Shown here: piece by piece, positions 4,449 through 11,808 of the stretch
How positions within the stretch are numbered: the first letter of the stretch is position 1
Layout of the letters: every line of letters starts with the position of its first letter
Program-made: the position numbers and the translations under genes
The notes under the pieces: generated by a model
Database searches by the model: none
The model's input: the letters and a program-made list of their open reading frames with translations, nothing else
What the model was told of the DNA's origin: nothing
Assembly (NCBI GenBank): GCA_964551965.1
Contig: CAZKFB010000024.1
Span: forward strand, 1-19,517
Direction of reading: 5' to 3'
DNA: 19,517 nt
Source: CAG-582 sp964551965
GTDB taxonomy: Bacteria; Bacillota_I; Bacilli_A; RF39; UBA660

Positions 4449-6470
4449 ATGAGAAAGAAAAATGGTTTTACTCTTGTCGAGTTACTTGCTGTTATTGTCG
4501 TCCTAGCACTCATTATGGTAATTGCAATACCTTCCGTAATGGATGCTATGAATAAGGCAAAGAAGGAAAGTTTCTTCATGTATGTACAAAGCTTGAATTC
4601 AAAAGCAACTAATAGGTACATTCAAGAGTCTGATGTCGATCCAGAAATTGCATCTTGTGTCGTATATGATATTGATGATAAGGACTTGGATATATCTAAT
4701 TCTGGAGATTATGAAGGATGGGTTAAAGTAGAAAGAATACCAGTTAATTCCGGATATAACTCAGTAAGTATTGATGTTCAATCTTCAACACCTTTACAAG
4801 GAGTTAAGTACTGTGTTATTAAAGGAAGCAAATGCGTACCTAATACATCCTTTATGGTAGAAGAGGGAAGTACTAAAGCGACAGTTACTAGGAGAATTAA
4901 AGAAGGACAAGTAATGTGTGTTAATTACCAATATCCTTCAAGTGGTGCAATAAATACTTCAGAAACTACTTGTAAAACATATTCTGAAGGTACTGCTTCA
5001 AACGATTCTTATGATTATAAGGTAGAAGTTACTTTAACTGATAAATCTTATGTTGTTCAAGATTATCCAATCGTTGGTGAAGGAAAGATAACAAAAAAAG
5101 ATTTCTATAAAGTTCTAGATACTAATAAATCAGCACCCCCATTAGGAGATACTAAAAATCCAACAAAGATTTCTTCTCCTAGATGTAGTACGGAAGATGC
5201 TGTTACTTATAAAGGTATTACTAATAGAGAAACTTCAGTTGTAACTACTACGAAGACTACTAGAAAAACATGTAATGCTACTACAACAGTAAGTAATCAA
5301 TATAGTATTAGATTTAATACTTATGGTGGCACAAAGATCGATCCAATTGAAACATGTACAACATGTAGTAGTGGAGATACTTTACCAATTCCAAGAAGAG
5401 ATGGATATACATTCGGCGGATGGTACTTAGATGCTGGTTTTACAAAACCAGTTAGTGGAGTTTATGTAAATAATATTGCTACAGAAGAAAAACTTGATTC
5501 GGGCGGATGTCGAATTGGATATAAGGATGTTAATTTATATGCAAAATGGAATAGCAATGAAACAACTACTACAACTAAAGGAACACAAATAGTTGATCCA
5601 AATTCAACTACAACAAGAGGAAGTGTAGAAGTAACTCAATCAACAACTACTGAAAGACCGACGAATACAGTTACTACAACAACGACAAATAAAGATAAAA
5701 CAGATTATTCATTACTACTTAAGACTTTATCAGTAGGTGGTTATGATTTAGGTTTTGATTCATTTACTTATACTTATGCATTGAATGTTCCTAATAGTCA
5801 AACTAGTCTAAGTTTAAATTATGAAGCAATGCAACCAGAAAATGTTCAAGTATCAGTTCTTGGTAACGAAAATTTAAATGTTGGTACAAATCATGTTAAC
5901 GTTGAAGTATTTAATATCTATACTGGAAAACGTTTGATGTACAACATATATGTTAAGAGATTTGGTGCAAACGAAGTATTTGATCCAAATCCTACTAAAC
6001 CAATAGCACCACCAATAAGTGACCCTAATGCACCAGATCCTACATTAGAAGAATCTAATGCTCAATTAAAGAGCTTACTAGTGTCTGGTTATATATTAAA
6101 ATTTGATCCAGCAGTATACGAATATGATTTAGAGATCACTGATGAAGAAAACTTAAATGTTTCTTACACAACAGCATCTTCTAGAGCAACCGTAGTTGTA
6201 ACAGGAAATGAAAATATCAAAGAAGGATCAGTAATTGAAGTTTATGTTCAAAGTCAAAACGGATATTACAACAAGACATATAAGATTAACTTAAAGAGAA
6301 ATGTTCCTGTGTCTAACTCAACAAAAGTGCTAAGAATAGTAGTTATAGGTTTAGCGGCAACACTAATTATTCTACTAATTATAACAGCTATGAATAAGAA
6401 AAAAGGATCAAGAATAGTTAAAAAGAAAGTTGATCAACCATATACAAGTACTACTACGGGAGAAAATTAA
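4449..6470 (+). CDS. Large surface protein: type IV prepilin N-terminus, InlB-type repeat, two cadherin-like domains, C-terminal membrane anchor
   Basis: A 673-residue mosaic. It starts MRKKNGFTLVELLAVIVVLA, a prepilin peptidase site (cut after Gly6, Phe at +1, Glu at +5) and hydrophobic helix to about residue 32. The next 250 residues are cysteine-containing and unrecognised. Residues about 285-367, from YSIRFNTYGG through RDGYTFGGWYLD to LYAKW, form an InlB B/Flg_new repeat with an insertion. A Thr-rich linker (about 368-418) follows, then two cadherin-like beta-sandwich units (about 419-504 and 537-617, each starting LKxLxVxGYxLxFD). A second membrane helix lies at 627-649, with a basic tail (NKKKGSRIVKKK). 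No LPxTG motif is present. ATG 4449 was preferred over TTG 4440 and ATG 4443 because it gives the same MxKKNGFTLVE leader as the next gene and better spacing from AGGT. Probably a membrane-spanning adhesin; whether it is polymerised is unknown. Confidence 0.87.
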   Translation: MRKKNGFTLVELLAVIVVLALIMVIAIPSVMDAMNKAKKESFFMYVQSLNSKATNRYIQESDVDPEIASCVVYDIDDKDLDISNSGDYEGWVKVERIPVNSGYNSVSIDVQSSTPLQGVKYCVIKGSKCVPNTSFMVEEGSTKATVTRRIKEGQVMCVNYQYPSSGAINTSETTCKTYSEGTASNDSYDYKVEVTLTDKSYVVQDYPIVGEGKITKKDFYKVLDTNKSAPPLGDTKNPTKISSPRCSTEDAVTYKGITNRETSVVTTTKTTRKTCNATTTVSNQYSIRFNTYGGTKIDPIETCTTCSSGDTLPIPRRDGYTFGGWYLDAGFTKPVSGVYVNNIATEEKLDSGGCRIGYKDVNLYAKWNSNETTTTTKGTQIVDPNSTTTRGSVEVTQSTTTERPTNTVTTTTTNKDKTDYSLLLKTLSVGGYDLGFDSFTYTYALNVPNSQTSLSLNYEAMQPENVQVSVLGNENLNVGTNHVNVEVFNIYTGKRLMYNIYVKRFGANEVFDPNPTKPIAPPISDPNAPDPTLEESNAQLKSLLVSGYILKFDPAVYEYDLEITDEENLNVSYTTASSRATVVVTGNENIKEGSVIEVYVQSQNGYYNKTYKINLKRNVPVSNSTKVLRIVVIGLAATLIILLIITAMNKKKGSRIVKKKVDQPYTSTTTGEN

Positions 6471-6483
6471 TTCTTCCGTAGTA
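6452..6483 (+). terminator. Strong stop-codon-spanning hairpin, possible terminator lacking a T tract
   Basis: A 13-bp stem (6452-6464 with 6471-6483, one G-U pair) with a 6-nt loop encloses the TAA stop of the large pilin-like gene at 6468-6470. The bases after it (AACTTGATAT) are not a T run, so classic intrinsic termination is uncertain. It may instead stabilise the 3' end or slow ribosome or polymerase passage. Confidence 0.5.
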
Positions 6484-6511
6484 AACTTGATATAAATATC
6501 TTTAATAGGTA

Positions 6512-6540
6512 TTGACTAAAAATATAATAAAATATATAAT
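6512..6540 (+). promoter_or_regulatory. Promoter of the second pilin-like gene
   Basis: TTGACT (6512-6517), 17 nt, TATAAT (6535-6540): one base from the full consensus. ATG 6567 follows GAGAGGAATT. Confidence 0.88.
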
Positions 6541-6566
6541 TAAATTATGATAGAGAGGAATTATTT

Positions 6567-7082
6567 ATGAAGAAGAAAAATGGTTTTACTTTAGTTGAAT
6601 TACTAGCAGTTATCGTTGTATTAGCATTAATTATGGTTATTGCTATACCATCAGTACTTGATGTTATGAATCAAGCAAGAAGGAGTTCATTTGTTGAATA
6701 TGCACAAAAGGCTATTTCAAATACTATTACAGAATATACTTTTGATGCAAGCAATACTATTCCTGGAGTTGGAATTTACGTTTATGACATTGCACAAGAT
6801 TTAGGAAAATTACATTCAGGAAATTATAAAGGATATGTTGTTGTTGACGCTACAGATGTAGATAATCCAAGATATATCTTAACTATGTGGGATGACAATT
6901 ATCAAATAGTATCTTTTGATACTTCAAGAGGTTATCCAACAAACGATACTGCTGAAATTAAAGGTGTAACTGCAAGTACTAAAAATTTAACAGCAATCGA
7001 TGCTTGTTCAGCTGTTTCATCAACTGATCCTTGCTACAACAGACAAGGTTACATTTTAAAAGCTGGAAGCACTGCGGAATAA
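6567..7082 (+). CDS. Type IV pilin-like protein
   Basis: A 171-residue prepilin-like protein. MKKKNG|FTLVE gives a short leader with the prepilin peptidase cut after Gly6 and Glu at +5, followed by a 20-residue hydrophobic helix ending near IPSVLDVMNQ. The remaining roughly 130 residues would be the globular head: mixed Tyr/Val/Asp segments such as NYKGYVVVDATDVDNPRYIL and a C-terminal pair of cysteines (ACSAVSSTDPCYN) that could form a D-region disulfide. Size fits a major or minor pilin or pseudopilin. The first 35 residues are nearly identical to those of the preceding large protein, but the codons differ widely. No prepilin peptidase, assembly ATPase or platform gene is in the window. It has its own promoter, a good ribosome binding site (AGAGAGG) and a terminator. 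Confidence 0.88.
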   Translation: MKKKNGFTLVELLAVIVVLALIMVIAIPSVLDVMNQARRSSFVEYAQKAISNTITEYTFDASNTIPGVGIYVYDIAQDLGKLHSGNYKGYVVVDATDVDNPRYILTMWDDNYQIVSFDTSRGYPTNDTAEIKGVTASTKNLTAIDACSAVSSTDPCYNRQGYILKAGSTAE

Positions 7083-7092
7083 TTTTATAAAT

Positions 7093-7123
7093 AAAAATCA
7101 ACTATATATTAGTTGATTTTTTT
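7093..7123 (+). terminator. Intrinsic terminator after the pilin-like gene
   Basis: A perfect 12-bp stem (7093-7104 with 7110-7121), a 5-nt loop and a T run reaching 7123. Confidence 0.9.
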
Positions 7124-7124
7124 A

Positions 7125-7133
7125 TGTTATAAT
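7125..7133 (+). promoter_or_regulatory. Extended -10 promoter of nfo
   Basis: TGTTATAAT (7125-7133) is an extended -10 element starting 2 nt after the terminator's T run. No -35 match is seen at the right distance, where the terminator stem lies. Transcription would start near 7140, about 14 nt before the ATG, leaving just room for AGGGTGAT. Confidence 0.65.
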
Positions 7134-7153
7134 TTATAGGTAGGGTGATAATT

Positions 7154-8047
7154 ATGTTATTAATAGGATCGCATGTATCATATAAAAATGAAACACAATT
7201 ATTAGGCAGTGTTAAAGAAGCATTATCTTATAAATCTAATTGTTTTATGTTTTATACGGGGGCACCTCAAAATACTCAAAGAGGCAAAATAGATGATGGA
7301 ATAACTTATCAAGCATATGAATTAATGAAAGAAAATGGTATTAATTTAGAAAATGTTATTTGTCATGCTCCTTATATAGTTAATTTAGCTAATGATTTGG
7401 ATTATGAAAAATATGAATTTGCTATTAATTTTCTTACTAATGAATTAAGAAGATGTGATCAATTAGGTATCAAATATCTAGTATTACATCCCGGAAGTCA
7501 AATGAAGATTGAAAAATCTCATGCTATATACAATATAGTTAAAGGTTTAAATATGGCTTTATCTACATCTAGTAATACAGTTATCTTACTTGAAACAATG
7601 GCTGGTAAGGGAACTGAATTAGGAAGATCAATTGATGAACTAAAGAGCATTATTGATAATATAGATAATAAAGAAAGAATAGGTGTCTGTTTAGATACCT
7701 GTCATTTAAATGATTCAGGAATTGATATATCAAATTTTGATGATTATTTAAATGAATTTGACAGATTGATTGGAATTGATAAGATAAAATGCATTCATGT
7801 TAACGATTCTAAAAATTCTTTAGGTAGTCATAAAGATAGACATGAAAACATTGGATACGGAACAATTGGATTTGATTCATTAATGGGAGTTATATATAAC
7901 GAGCGTTTAGAGAGTGTTCCTAAAATACTTGAAACACCTTATGTAAATCGTGAATATCCTCCTTATGCTCAAGAAATAGAAATGATAAGAAATAAGAAGT
8001 TTAATTCAAATCTATATCAAGATATATTAGATTATTATAGAAAGTAG
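7154..8047 (+). CDS. nfo: Endonuclease IV (AP endonuclease)
   Basis: The 297-residue product is endonuclease IV, a zinc-dependent TIM-barrel enzyme that nicks DNA 5' of abasic sites and trims damaged 3' ends in base excision repair. The family's metal ligands are all in recognisable motifs: GSHVS at the start, CHAPYIVN, LHPGSQ, LLETMAGKGTELG, CLDTCHLN, IHVNDSKN, HKDRHENIGYG and ILETPYV. Length equals that of the Bacillus enzyme. I chose ATG 7154 because MLLIGSHVS matches family starts and lies after AGGGTGAT; a GTG at 7145 is inside that ribosome binding site. The RnfC-like gene follows after 9 nt, so nfo leads that transcript. Confidence 0.97.
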   Translation: MLLIGSHVSYKNETQLLGSVKEALSYKSNCFMFYTGAPQNTQRGKIDDGITYQAYELMKENGINLENVICHAPYIVNLANDLDYEKYEFAINFLTNELRRCDQLGIKYLVLHPGSQMKIEKSHAIYNIVKGLNMALSTSSNTVILLETMAGKGTELGRSIDELKSIIDNIDNKERIGVCLDTCHLNDSGIDISNFDDYLNEFDRLIGIDKIKCIHVNDSKNSLGSHKDRHENIGYGTIGFDSLMGVIYNERLESVPKILETPYVNREYPPYAQEIEMIRNKKFNSNLYQDILDYYRK

Positions 8048-8056
8048 CTGATAATC

Positions 8057-9226
8057 ATGAATAATATGGTATCAATTAAAGAAAAAGGTAAAACAATTGA
8101 TAATAATGTTATTAATTTTTTAAATCCTGATTATTTATATATACCTATGAAAGAGGGATATACTCTTTCGGTTAAGACAAATTCTATAATTAATAAAGAA
8201 GATGTATTATTACATAACGAAGAAGAATTCATTTATAGTCCAGTTTCGGGGGTAGTGTTAGGTAAAACAAACTCAATGAAAGTTAGCAATGATTTAACTA
8301 ATTGTATTGTAATTGAAAATGATTTCAAAGAACATGTTAAAACTCGAAAATTTGCCAATAAGTATATTAATGAAATTGATAAAGATAAGATGATAGAACA
8401 AATTAAAAAGTATAATGGATGTACTAAAGATTTAAATGTTGAATTTAAACATATCATTGTAAATGGTATAGATCGTGACCCCTATGAGAAGACTTATTCA
8501 TTTATTATTAATAAATATAATTCTAAAATATTAGAAACAATTGATGCTTTAGCAACGATATTTAATCCTATATCTACTATTTTAGCCGTAAATAATAATG
8601 ATTCTCTAAATGTTATTAATCTTAGTAATAATATAGGTACTTATCCGAATATTAAATTGAAATTAGTTCCTGATATATATCCGATAGGTTTTAAAGAAGT
8701 ATTGATAAAGAATATATTTAGCAAAAAAGAAATAAATGAGGGTATTCTGTATCTAAATATCGAAGATATTTATAATATCTATAATGTTTTAAAGAGAAAT
8801 AAACCAATTACTGAAAAATTAATAACTATTGGCGGAAATGCTATAGAGAAGCCTTTCGTATTAAATGTTAAAATTGGTACTTCAATTGCTGATATTATCA
8901 AAAATTGTTGTAAAATAGTAAATGATAAATACTTTTGTGTAATTAATGGATTAATTGCTGGTAAAACTTTAGATTCTTTAAATGGAGTAGTTGATTTTGA
9001 TACAAGAAGTATATTTTTAAATACTAAAGACAATGAATCAGAGAAAAAATGTATTAATTGTGGACTATGTAATATGAAATGCCCTGTAGGACTTAATCCT
9101 AAGCGTATTAGAGAGCATAAAAATGCCGATAGGTCTAAATGTATTCATTGTGGGCTTTGCACATATATATGCCCATCAAAGATTAATTTTAAAAAGTATT
9201 TGGAAAATACAAAAGAAAGTAGTTGA
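8057..9226 (+). CDS. RnfC-like iron-sulfur protein, apparently without the NADH/FMN glycine-rich loop
   Basis: The 389-residue product follows the RnfC plan: an N-terminal barrel-sandwich domain (about 25-85, with the segment FIYSPVSGVVLG), a central region with IIVNGIDRDPYEKTY and IYPIGFKEVLIKNIF, an SLBB-like domain (about 255-300, ITIGGNAIEKPFVLNVKIGT), and two 4Fe-4S motifs with cysteines at 332/335/338/342 and 362/365/368/372. In ordinary RnfC, a GLGGAGFPTH loop that binds NADH/FMN precedes the (I/V)NGxExEPY motif. Here that stretch is replaced by KKYNGCTKDLNVEFK, and the acidic ExEPY becomes DRDPY. Electron transfer through the clusters looks possible, but direct NADH oxidation does not. 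ATG 8057 has only a weak ribosome binding site. The gene ends TGA TAA, 4 nt before the RnfD-like start. Confidence 0.85.
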   Translation: MNNMVSIKEKGKTIDNNVINFLNPDYLYIPMKEGYTLSVKTNSIINKEDVLLHNEEEFIYSPVSGVVLGKTNSMKVSNDLTNCIVIENDFKEHVKTRKFANKYINEIDKDKMIEQIKKYNGCTKDLNVEFKHIIVNGIDRDPYEKTYSFIINKYNSKILETIDALATIFNPISTILAVNNNDSLNVINLSNNIGTYPNIKLKLVPDIYPIGFKEVLIKNIFSKKEINEGILYLNIEDIYNIYNVLKRNKPITEKLITIGGNAIEKPFVLNVKIGTSIADIIKNCCKIVNDKYFCVINGLIAGKTLDSLNGVVDFDTRSIFLNTKDNESEKKCINCGLCNMKCPVGLNPKRIREHKNADRSKCIHCGLCTYICPSKINFKKYLENTKESS

Positions 9227-9230
9227 TAAT

Positions 9231-10139
9231 ATGAAGAATAATGTCTACGTACGTAGTAGTAAATCAATATTTTCTATTTCTCTAACAAGAATGTTATTTA
9301 TAATTCCGATGATTATTTATGGATTTTATAAAAATGGTATATATCTATATCAAAATGGCTATATAAGTCTTTTTAATATGTTTAGACCATTAATAATAAT
9401 ATTTGGAAGTGCAATAATAGCAGCCTTAATTAATATAATATACGAGTGTATTATAAAGAAGAATAAAGATAAGTTAGTAAATATTTTATTTTCTTCTTTT
9501 ACAATTGAATACGCCGTATTAATTGCTTGTGTAATGAGCATAAATGTCAATCTAATAATATATTTCAGTGTTCTTACAATATTACTATTTGTTTCTAAAT
9601 TCCTAAAGAATAGAGTAAATATAATGGCAATAATATTCTTAGTAATATATGCAATAAATTATTATACTAATGGTTTTTCTTATGCTAATAGTTATGAAAA
9701 TAATAAAGTATTTTCTTATACTCTAATGGATTACTTTATTGGTCGTGATTCAGGAGGTATAGCATCTACTCATATTATTTTCCTGCTTCTTGCTATGTTT
9801 GGTTTATTTATAACGAATAATAATAAAACTGATATTAGTTTATCTAGTATAGTTACCTTTATTATTGTCGCAATATTAGTAAGTTTATTTAATCGTATGG
9901 ATGTAGTAAAAATATTATTTAATAATAATATTCCGTTTATATTCTCTCTAATAGCAACTGATTCAGTTACTAGTTGTTATACTGGAAAGGGAATGATTAT
10001 TTTTGGGGTATTAGTTGGGCTTATTTCTGCCCTTATAAGCATTATAAATCCAATTATAGCACCATACATAGCCATAGCATTGGTTTCCTTATTTAATGTT
10101 TTAATAGATAAGTATTCAAATGTATTGATTAACAAATAG
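9231..10139 (+). CDS. RnfD/NqrB-like membrane protein
   Basis: The 302-residue, multi-helix membrane protein resembles RnfD/NqrB. The best match is the C-terminal third: FIFSLIATDSVTSCYTGKGM, then IIFGVLVGLISALISI, corresponding to the family's FMATDPVTSPxTxxGxxIYG(A/V)LIG. The IGRDSGGIASTH stretch aligns with GNxPGSIGETS. The (S/T)GAT-type threonine to which FMN is normally attached covalently is not evident: the text before IGRDSGG is NNKVFSYTLMDYF. I count about eight or nine helices. Start ATG 9231 lies 4 nt after the RnfC-like stop; an open frame to 9123 overlaps that gene and adds a non-family extension. RnfG, E, A and B are absent from the window, so this is an orphan C/D pair or part of a split complex. 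Confidence 0.8.
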   Translation: MKNNVYVRSSKSIFSISLTRMLFIIPMIIYGFYKNGIYLYQNGYISLFNMFRPLIIIFGSAIIAALINIIYECIIKKNKDKLVNILFSSFTIEYAVLIACVMSINVNLIIYFSVLTILLFVSKFLKNRVNIMAIIFLVIYAINYYTNGFSYANSYENNKVFSYTLMDYFIGRDSGGIASTHIIFLLLAMFGLFITNNNKTDISLSSIVTFIIVAILVSLFNRMDVVKILFNNNIPFIFSLIATDSVTSCYTGKGMIIFGVLVGLISALISIINPIIAPYIAIALVSLFNVLIDKYSNVLINK

Positions 10140-10153
10140 AAATCTTATATAAT
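10125..10153 (+). promoter_or_regulatory. Promoter of the TM2-domain gene
   Basis: TTGATT (10125-10130), 17 nt and TATAAT (10148-10153). The -35 box lies in the last codons of the RnfD-like gene. ATG 10178 follows AAAGAGGT. Confidence 0.75.
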
Positions 10154-10177
10154 TAGAATATAGAAAAGAGGTATTAT

Positions 10178-10555
10178 ATGGGTAAATTTTGTACTAATTG
10201 TGGTTCTGAATTAGAAAGCGGACAAGAAAAATGTCAATATTGTGGCAAAGCAGTAAATGAAAATGCTGACAATCAAAATGCATCACAACCACAACAACAA
10301 ACTGTTCAAAATAGTAATCAAACACAACCAAAAAGTAAAGTCGCAGCTGGATTATTAGGAATATTCTTAGGAAGTTTTGGTGTTCATAATTTCTATTTAG
10401 GATATACTGGTAAAGCTGTTGCACAATTATTAATTACTTTACTTTCATGTTTTGTTCTTTCATTTATTTCTGGAGTATGGGGATTAATTGAAGGTATCTT
10501 AATTTTAACTGGAAGTATATCTACTGATGCTAATGGAAATAAATTAGTAGATTAG
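10178..10555 (+). CDS. Zinc-ribbon and TM2-domain membrane protein
   Basis: A 125-residue protein in three parts. An N-terminal zinc ribbon has two CxxC pairs (FCTNCGSE at about 4-11 and KCQYCGKA at about 18-25). A polar linker rich in Gln and Asn (about 27-54) follows. A TM2 domain (about 55-115) has two helices around the conserved turn; the signature is GIFLGSFGVHNFYLGYTGKA, then VWGLIEGILIL. TM2 proteins are small membrane proteins of unknown function, and the zinc-ribbon/TM2 arrangement is common in Firmicutes. It has its own promoter and terminator and no obvious functional link to neighbours. AAAGAGGT precedes the ATG. Confidence 0.9.
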   Translation: MGKFCTNCGSELESGQEKCQYCGKAVNENADNQNASQPQQQTVQNSNQTQPKSKVAAGLLGIFLGSFGVHNFYLGYTGKAVAQLLITLLSCFVLSFISGVWGLIEGILILTGSISTDANGNKLVD

Positions 10556-10581
10556 TTAGACATTTACTTAACAAATATTAG

Positions 10582-10609
10582 AAAAACAATTCTTAGTAAT
10601 TGTTTTTTT
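10582..10609 (+). terminator. Intrinsic terminator after the TM2 gene
   Basis: AAAAACAATT (10582-10591), a 6-nt loop, AATTGTTTTT (10598-10607) and further T to 10609. Confidence 0.88.
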
Positions 10610-10610
10610 A

Positions 10611-10619
10611 TGCTAAAAT
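10611..10619 (+). promoter_or_regulatory. Extended -10 promoter of ftsW
   Basis: TGCTAAAAT (10611-10619) is an extended -10 element two bases after the preceding terminator's T run. No matching -35 is visible. The expected start site near 10626 would fall in or next to AGGTGG (10625-10630), about 10 nt before the ATG. Confidence 0.5.
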
Positions 10620-10636
10620 TATACTAGGTGGGACAT

Positions 10637-11803
10637 ATGAAATTGAGAAAGTTATTTCGTAATCTTGATAAAAGATTATTAATCATTTCTATATTGTTTA
10701 TTGTGTTTGGGCTTATTATGATCTTTTCGGCATCAAGTATATCTGCAACGTTACAATATGGATTGCCAGAATATTACTTTTTCCGTAAACAACTAATAAT
10801 AATTATAGTTGGAGGGATTGCCAGTTTCATTTGTCTTTTTATACCGATCAAGAGATATAAGTTTTTAAGTCTACTTGGTATTCTTGGAATTATATGTGTT
10901 TTAGCTTTATTAAAAACTTATGGCACAGTTACTAATTCAGCTCGTAGTTGGTTTTCTTTATTTGGTGGTTTTTCAATTCAACCATCGGAGTTTGCAAAAT
11001 TATTTATTATTCTTTTTTTAGCGAGTTCTTACGGATCTAAAAAGAGAATTAAAAACGTACAAGATTTATTTATACCTCTAATTCCGTGCGCTATTGTTGC
11101 GGTATTAGTGGCATGTGAACCAGACTTAGGTACAGCACTTATAATAACATGTATTACGGCATTAATATTCTTTGCCTTGCCAATTGAAAAGAATAAAACA
11201 ATGCAGCTTGTAAAAGGCCTTGCTATAATTGCAATAGGTTTAGGAGTAATATTCTTAAATAATATTCCATCTTTTCTAACAGAGACACAAGCTAGTAGAT
11301 TTAATTATCATAATCCTTGTAGTCGATATTTAGAAGAAACAGGATATCAAGTATGTAATGGATATATTGCTATAAATAATGGAGGAATTACCGGTGTTGG
11401 TCTTGGTAAGTCAACACAAAAATACTTATATTTACCGGAAGCACATACCGATTTTATATTCCCAATAATAGTTGAAGAATTAGGTTTAATAGGTGGCGCT
11501 CTTGTTCTACTTGCATATATTATATTGCTATATAGTCTACTTGTTATAGCTTGTAATGCTTCAAACTTAACAGGATCAATAATTGCATTCGGAACATTCA
11601 GCTATATATTAATGCATATTATAGTTAATATAGGCGGTCTTCTTGCATTAATTCCCCTTACTGGAGTACCATTACCATTCTTATCGTATGGTGGTAGCTA
11701 TATGCTTAACTTAATGGTATTACTTGGATTATGTCAAAGAGTGGCAATAGAAACAAAAGAATATAAATATAAATTAGAAGTAAAGAAAACATTGGAAGGA
11801 TAG
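10637..11803 (+). CDS. ftsW: SEDS peptidoglycan glycosyltransferase, FtsW type
   Basis: The 388-residue polytopic membrane protein belongs to the SEDS family, which polymerises lipid II into peptidoglycan together with a class B PBP. The motifs fit FtsW: DKRLL then IFSASS at the start (about 11-33), NSARSWFSLFGGFSIQPSEFAK (about 100-121), CEPDLGTA (160-167), GVGLGKSTQKYLYLPEAHTD followed by FIFPIIVEELGLIGG, which contains the essential HTD aspartate, and GVPLPFLSYGGS near the end. FtsW is favoured over RodA by LPEAHTDFIF and PLPFLSYGGS. ATG 10637 follows AGGTGG by 6 nt; GTG 10628 is inside that site. A product for synthesis of septal wall implies a walled cell. The stop is 5 nt before the next gene. 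Confidence 0.93.
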   Translation: MKLRKLFRNLDKRLLIISILFIVFGLIMIFSASSISATLQYGLPEYYFFRKQLIIIIVGGIASFICLFIPIKRYKFLSLLGILGIICVLALLKTYGTVTNSARSWFSLFGGFSIQPSEFAKLFIILFLASSYGSKKRIKNVQDLFIPLIPCAIVAVLVACEPDLGTALIITCITALIFFALPIEKNKTMQLVKGLAIIAIGLGVIFLNNIPSFLTETQASRFNYHNPCSRYLEETGYQVCNGYIAINNGGITGVGLGKSTQKYLYLPEAHTDFIFPIIVEELGLIGGALVLLAYIILLYSLLVIACNASNLTGSIIAFGTFSYILMHIIVNIGGLLALIPLTGVPLPFLSYGGSYMLNLMVLLGLCQRVAIETKEYKYKLEVKKTLEG

Positions 11804-11808
11804 ATAGT

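Noticed and set aside
5560..5700. Thr-codon-rich ACT/ACA tracts as a DNA tandem repeat or phase-variation tract
   Set aside because: The units are irregular in length and codon choice; they read as a low-complexity Thr-rich linker in the protein, not a nucleotide repeat.
6300..6470. Cell-wall sorting signal (LPxTG plus helix plus basic tail) at the end of the large pilin-like protein
   Set aside because: Helix and basic tail are present, but no LPxTG-like motif precedes them, and the tail is long; a plain membrane anchor fits better.
9123..9230. Upstream extension of the RnfD-like frame
   Set aside because: It lies inside the two 4Fe-4S motifs of the RnfC-like gene in another frame; ATG 9231 gives the natural start after the RnfC-like stop.
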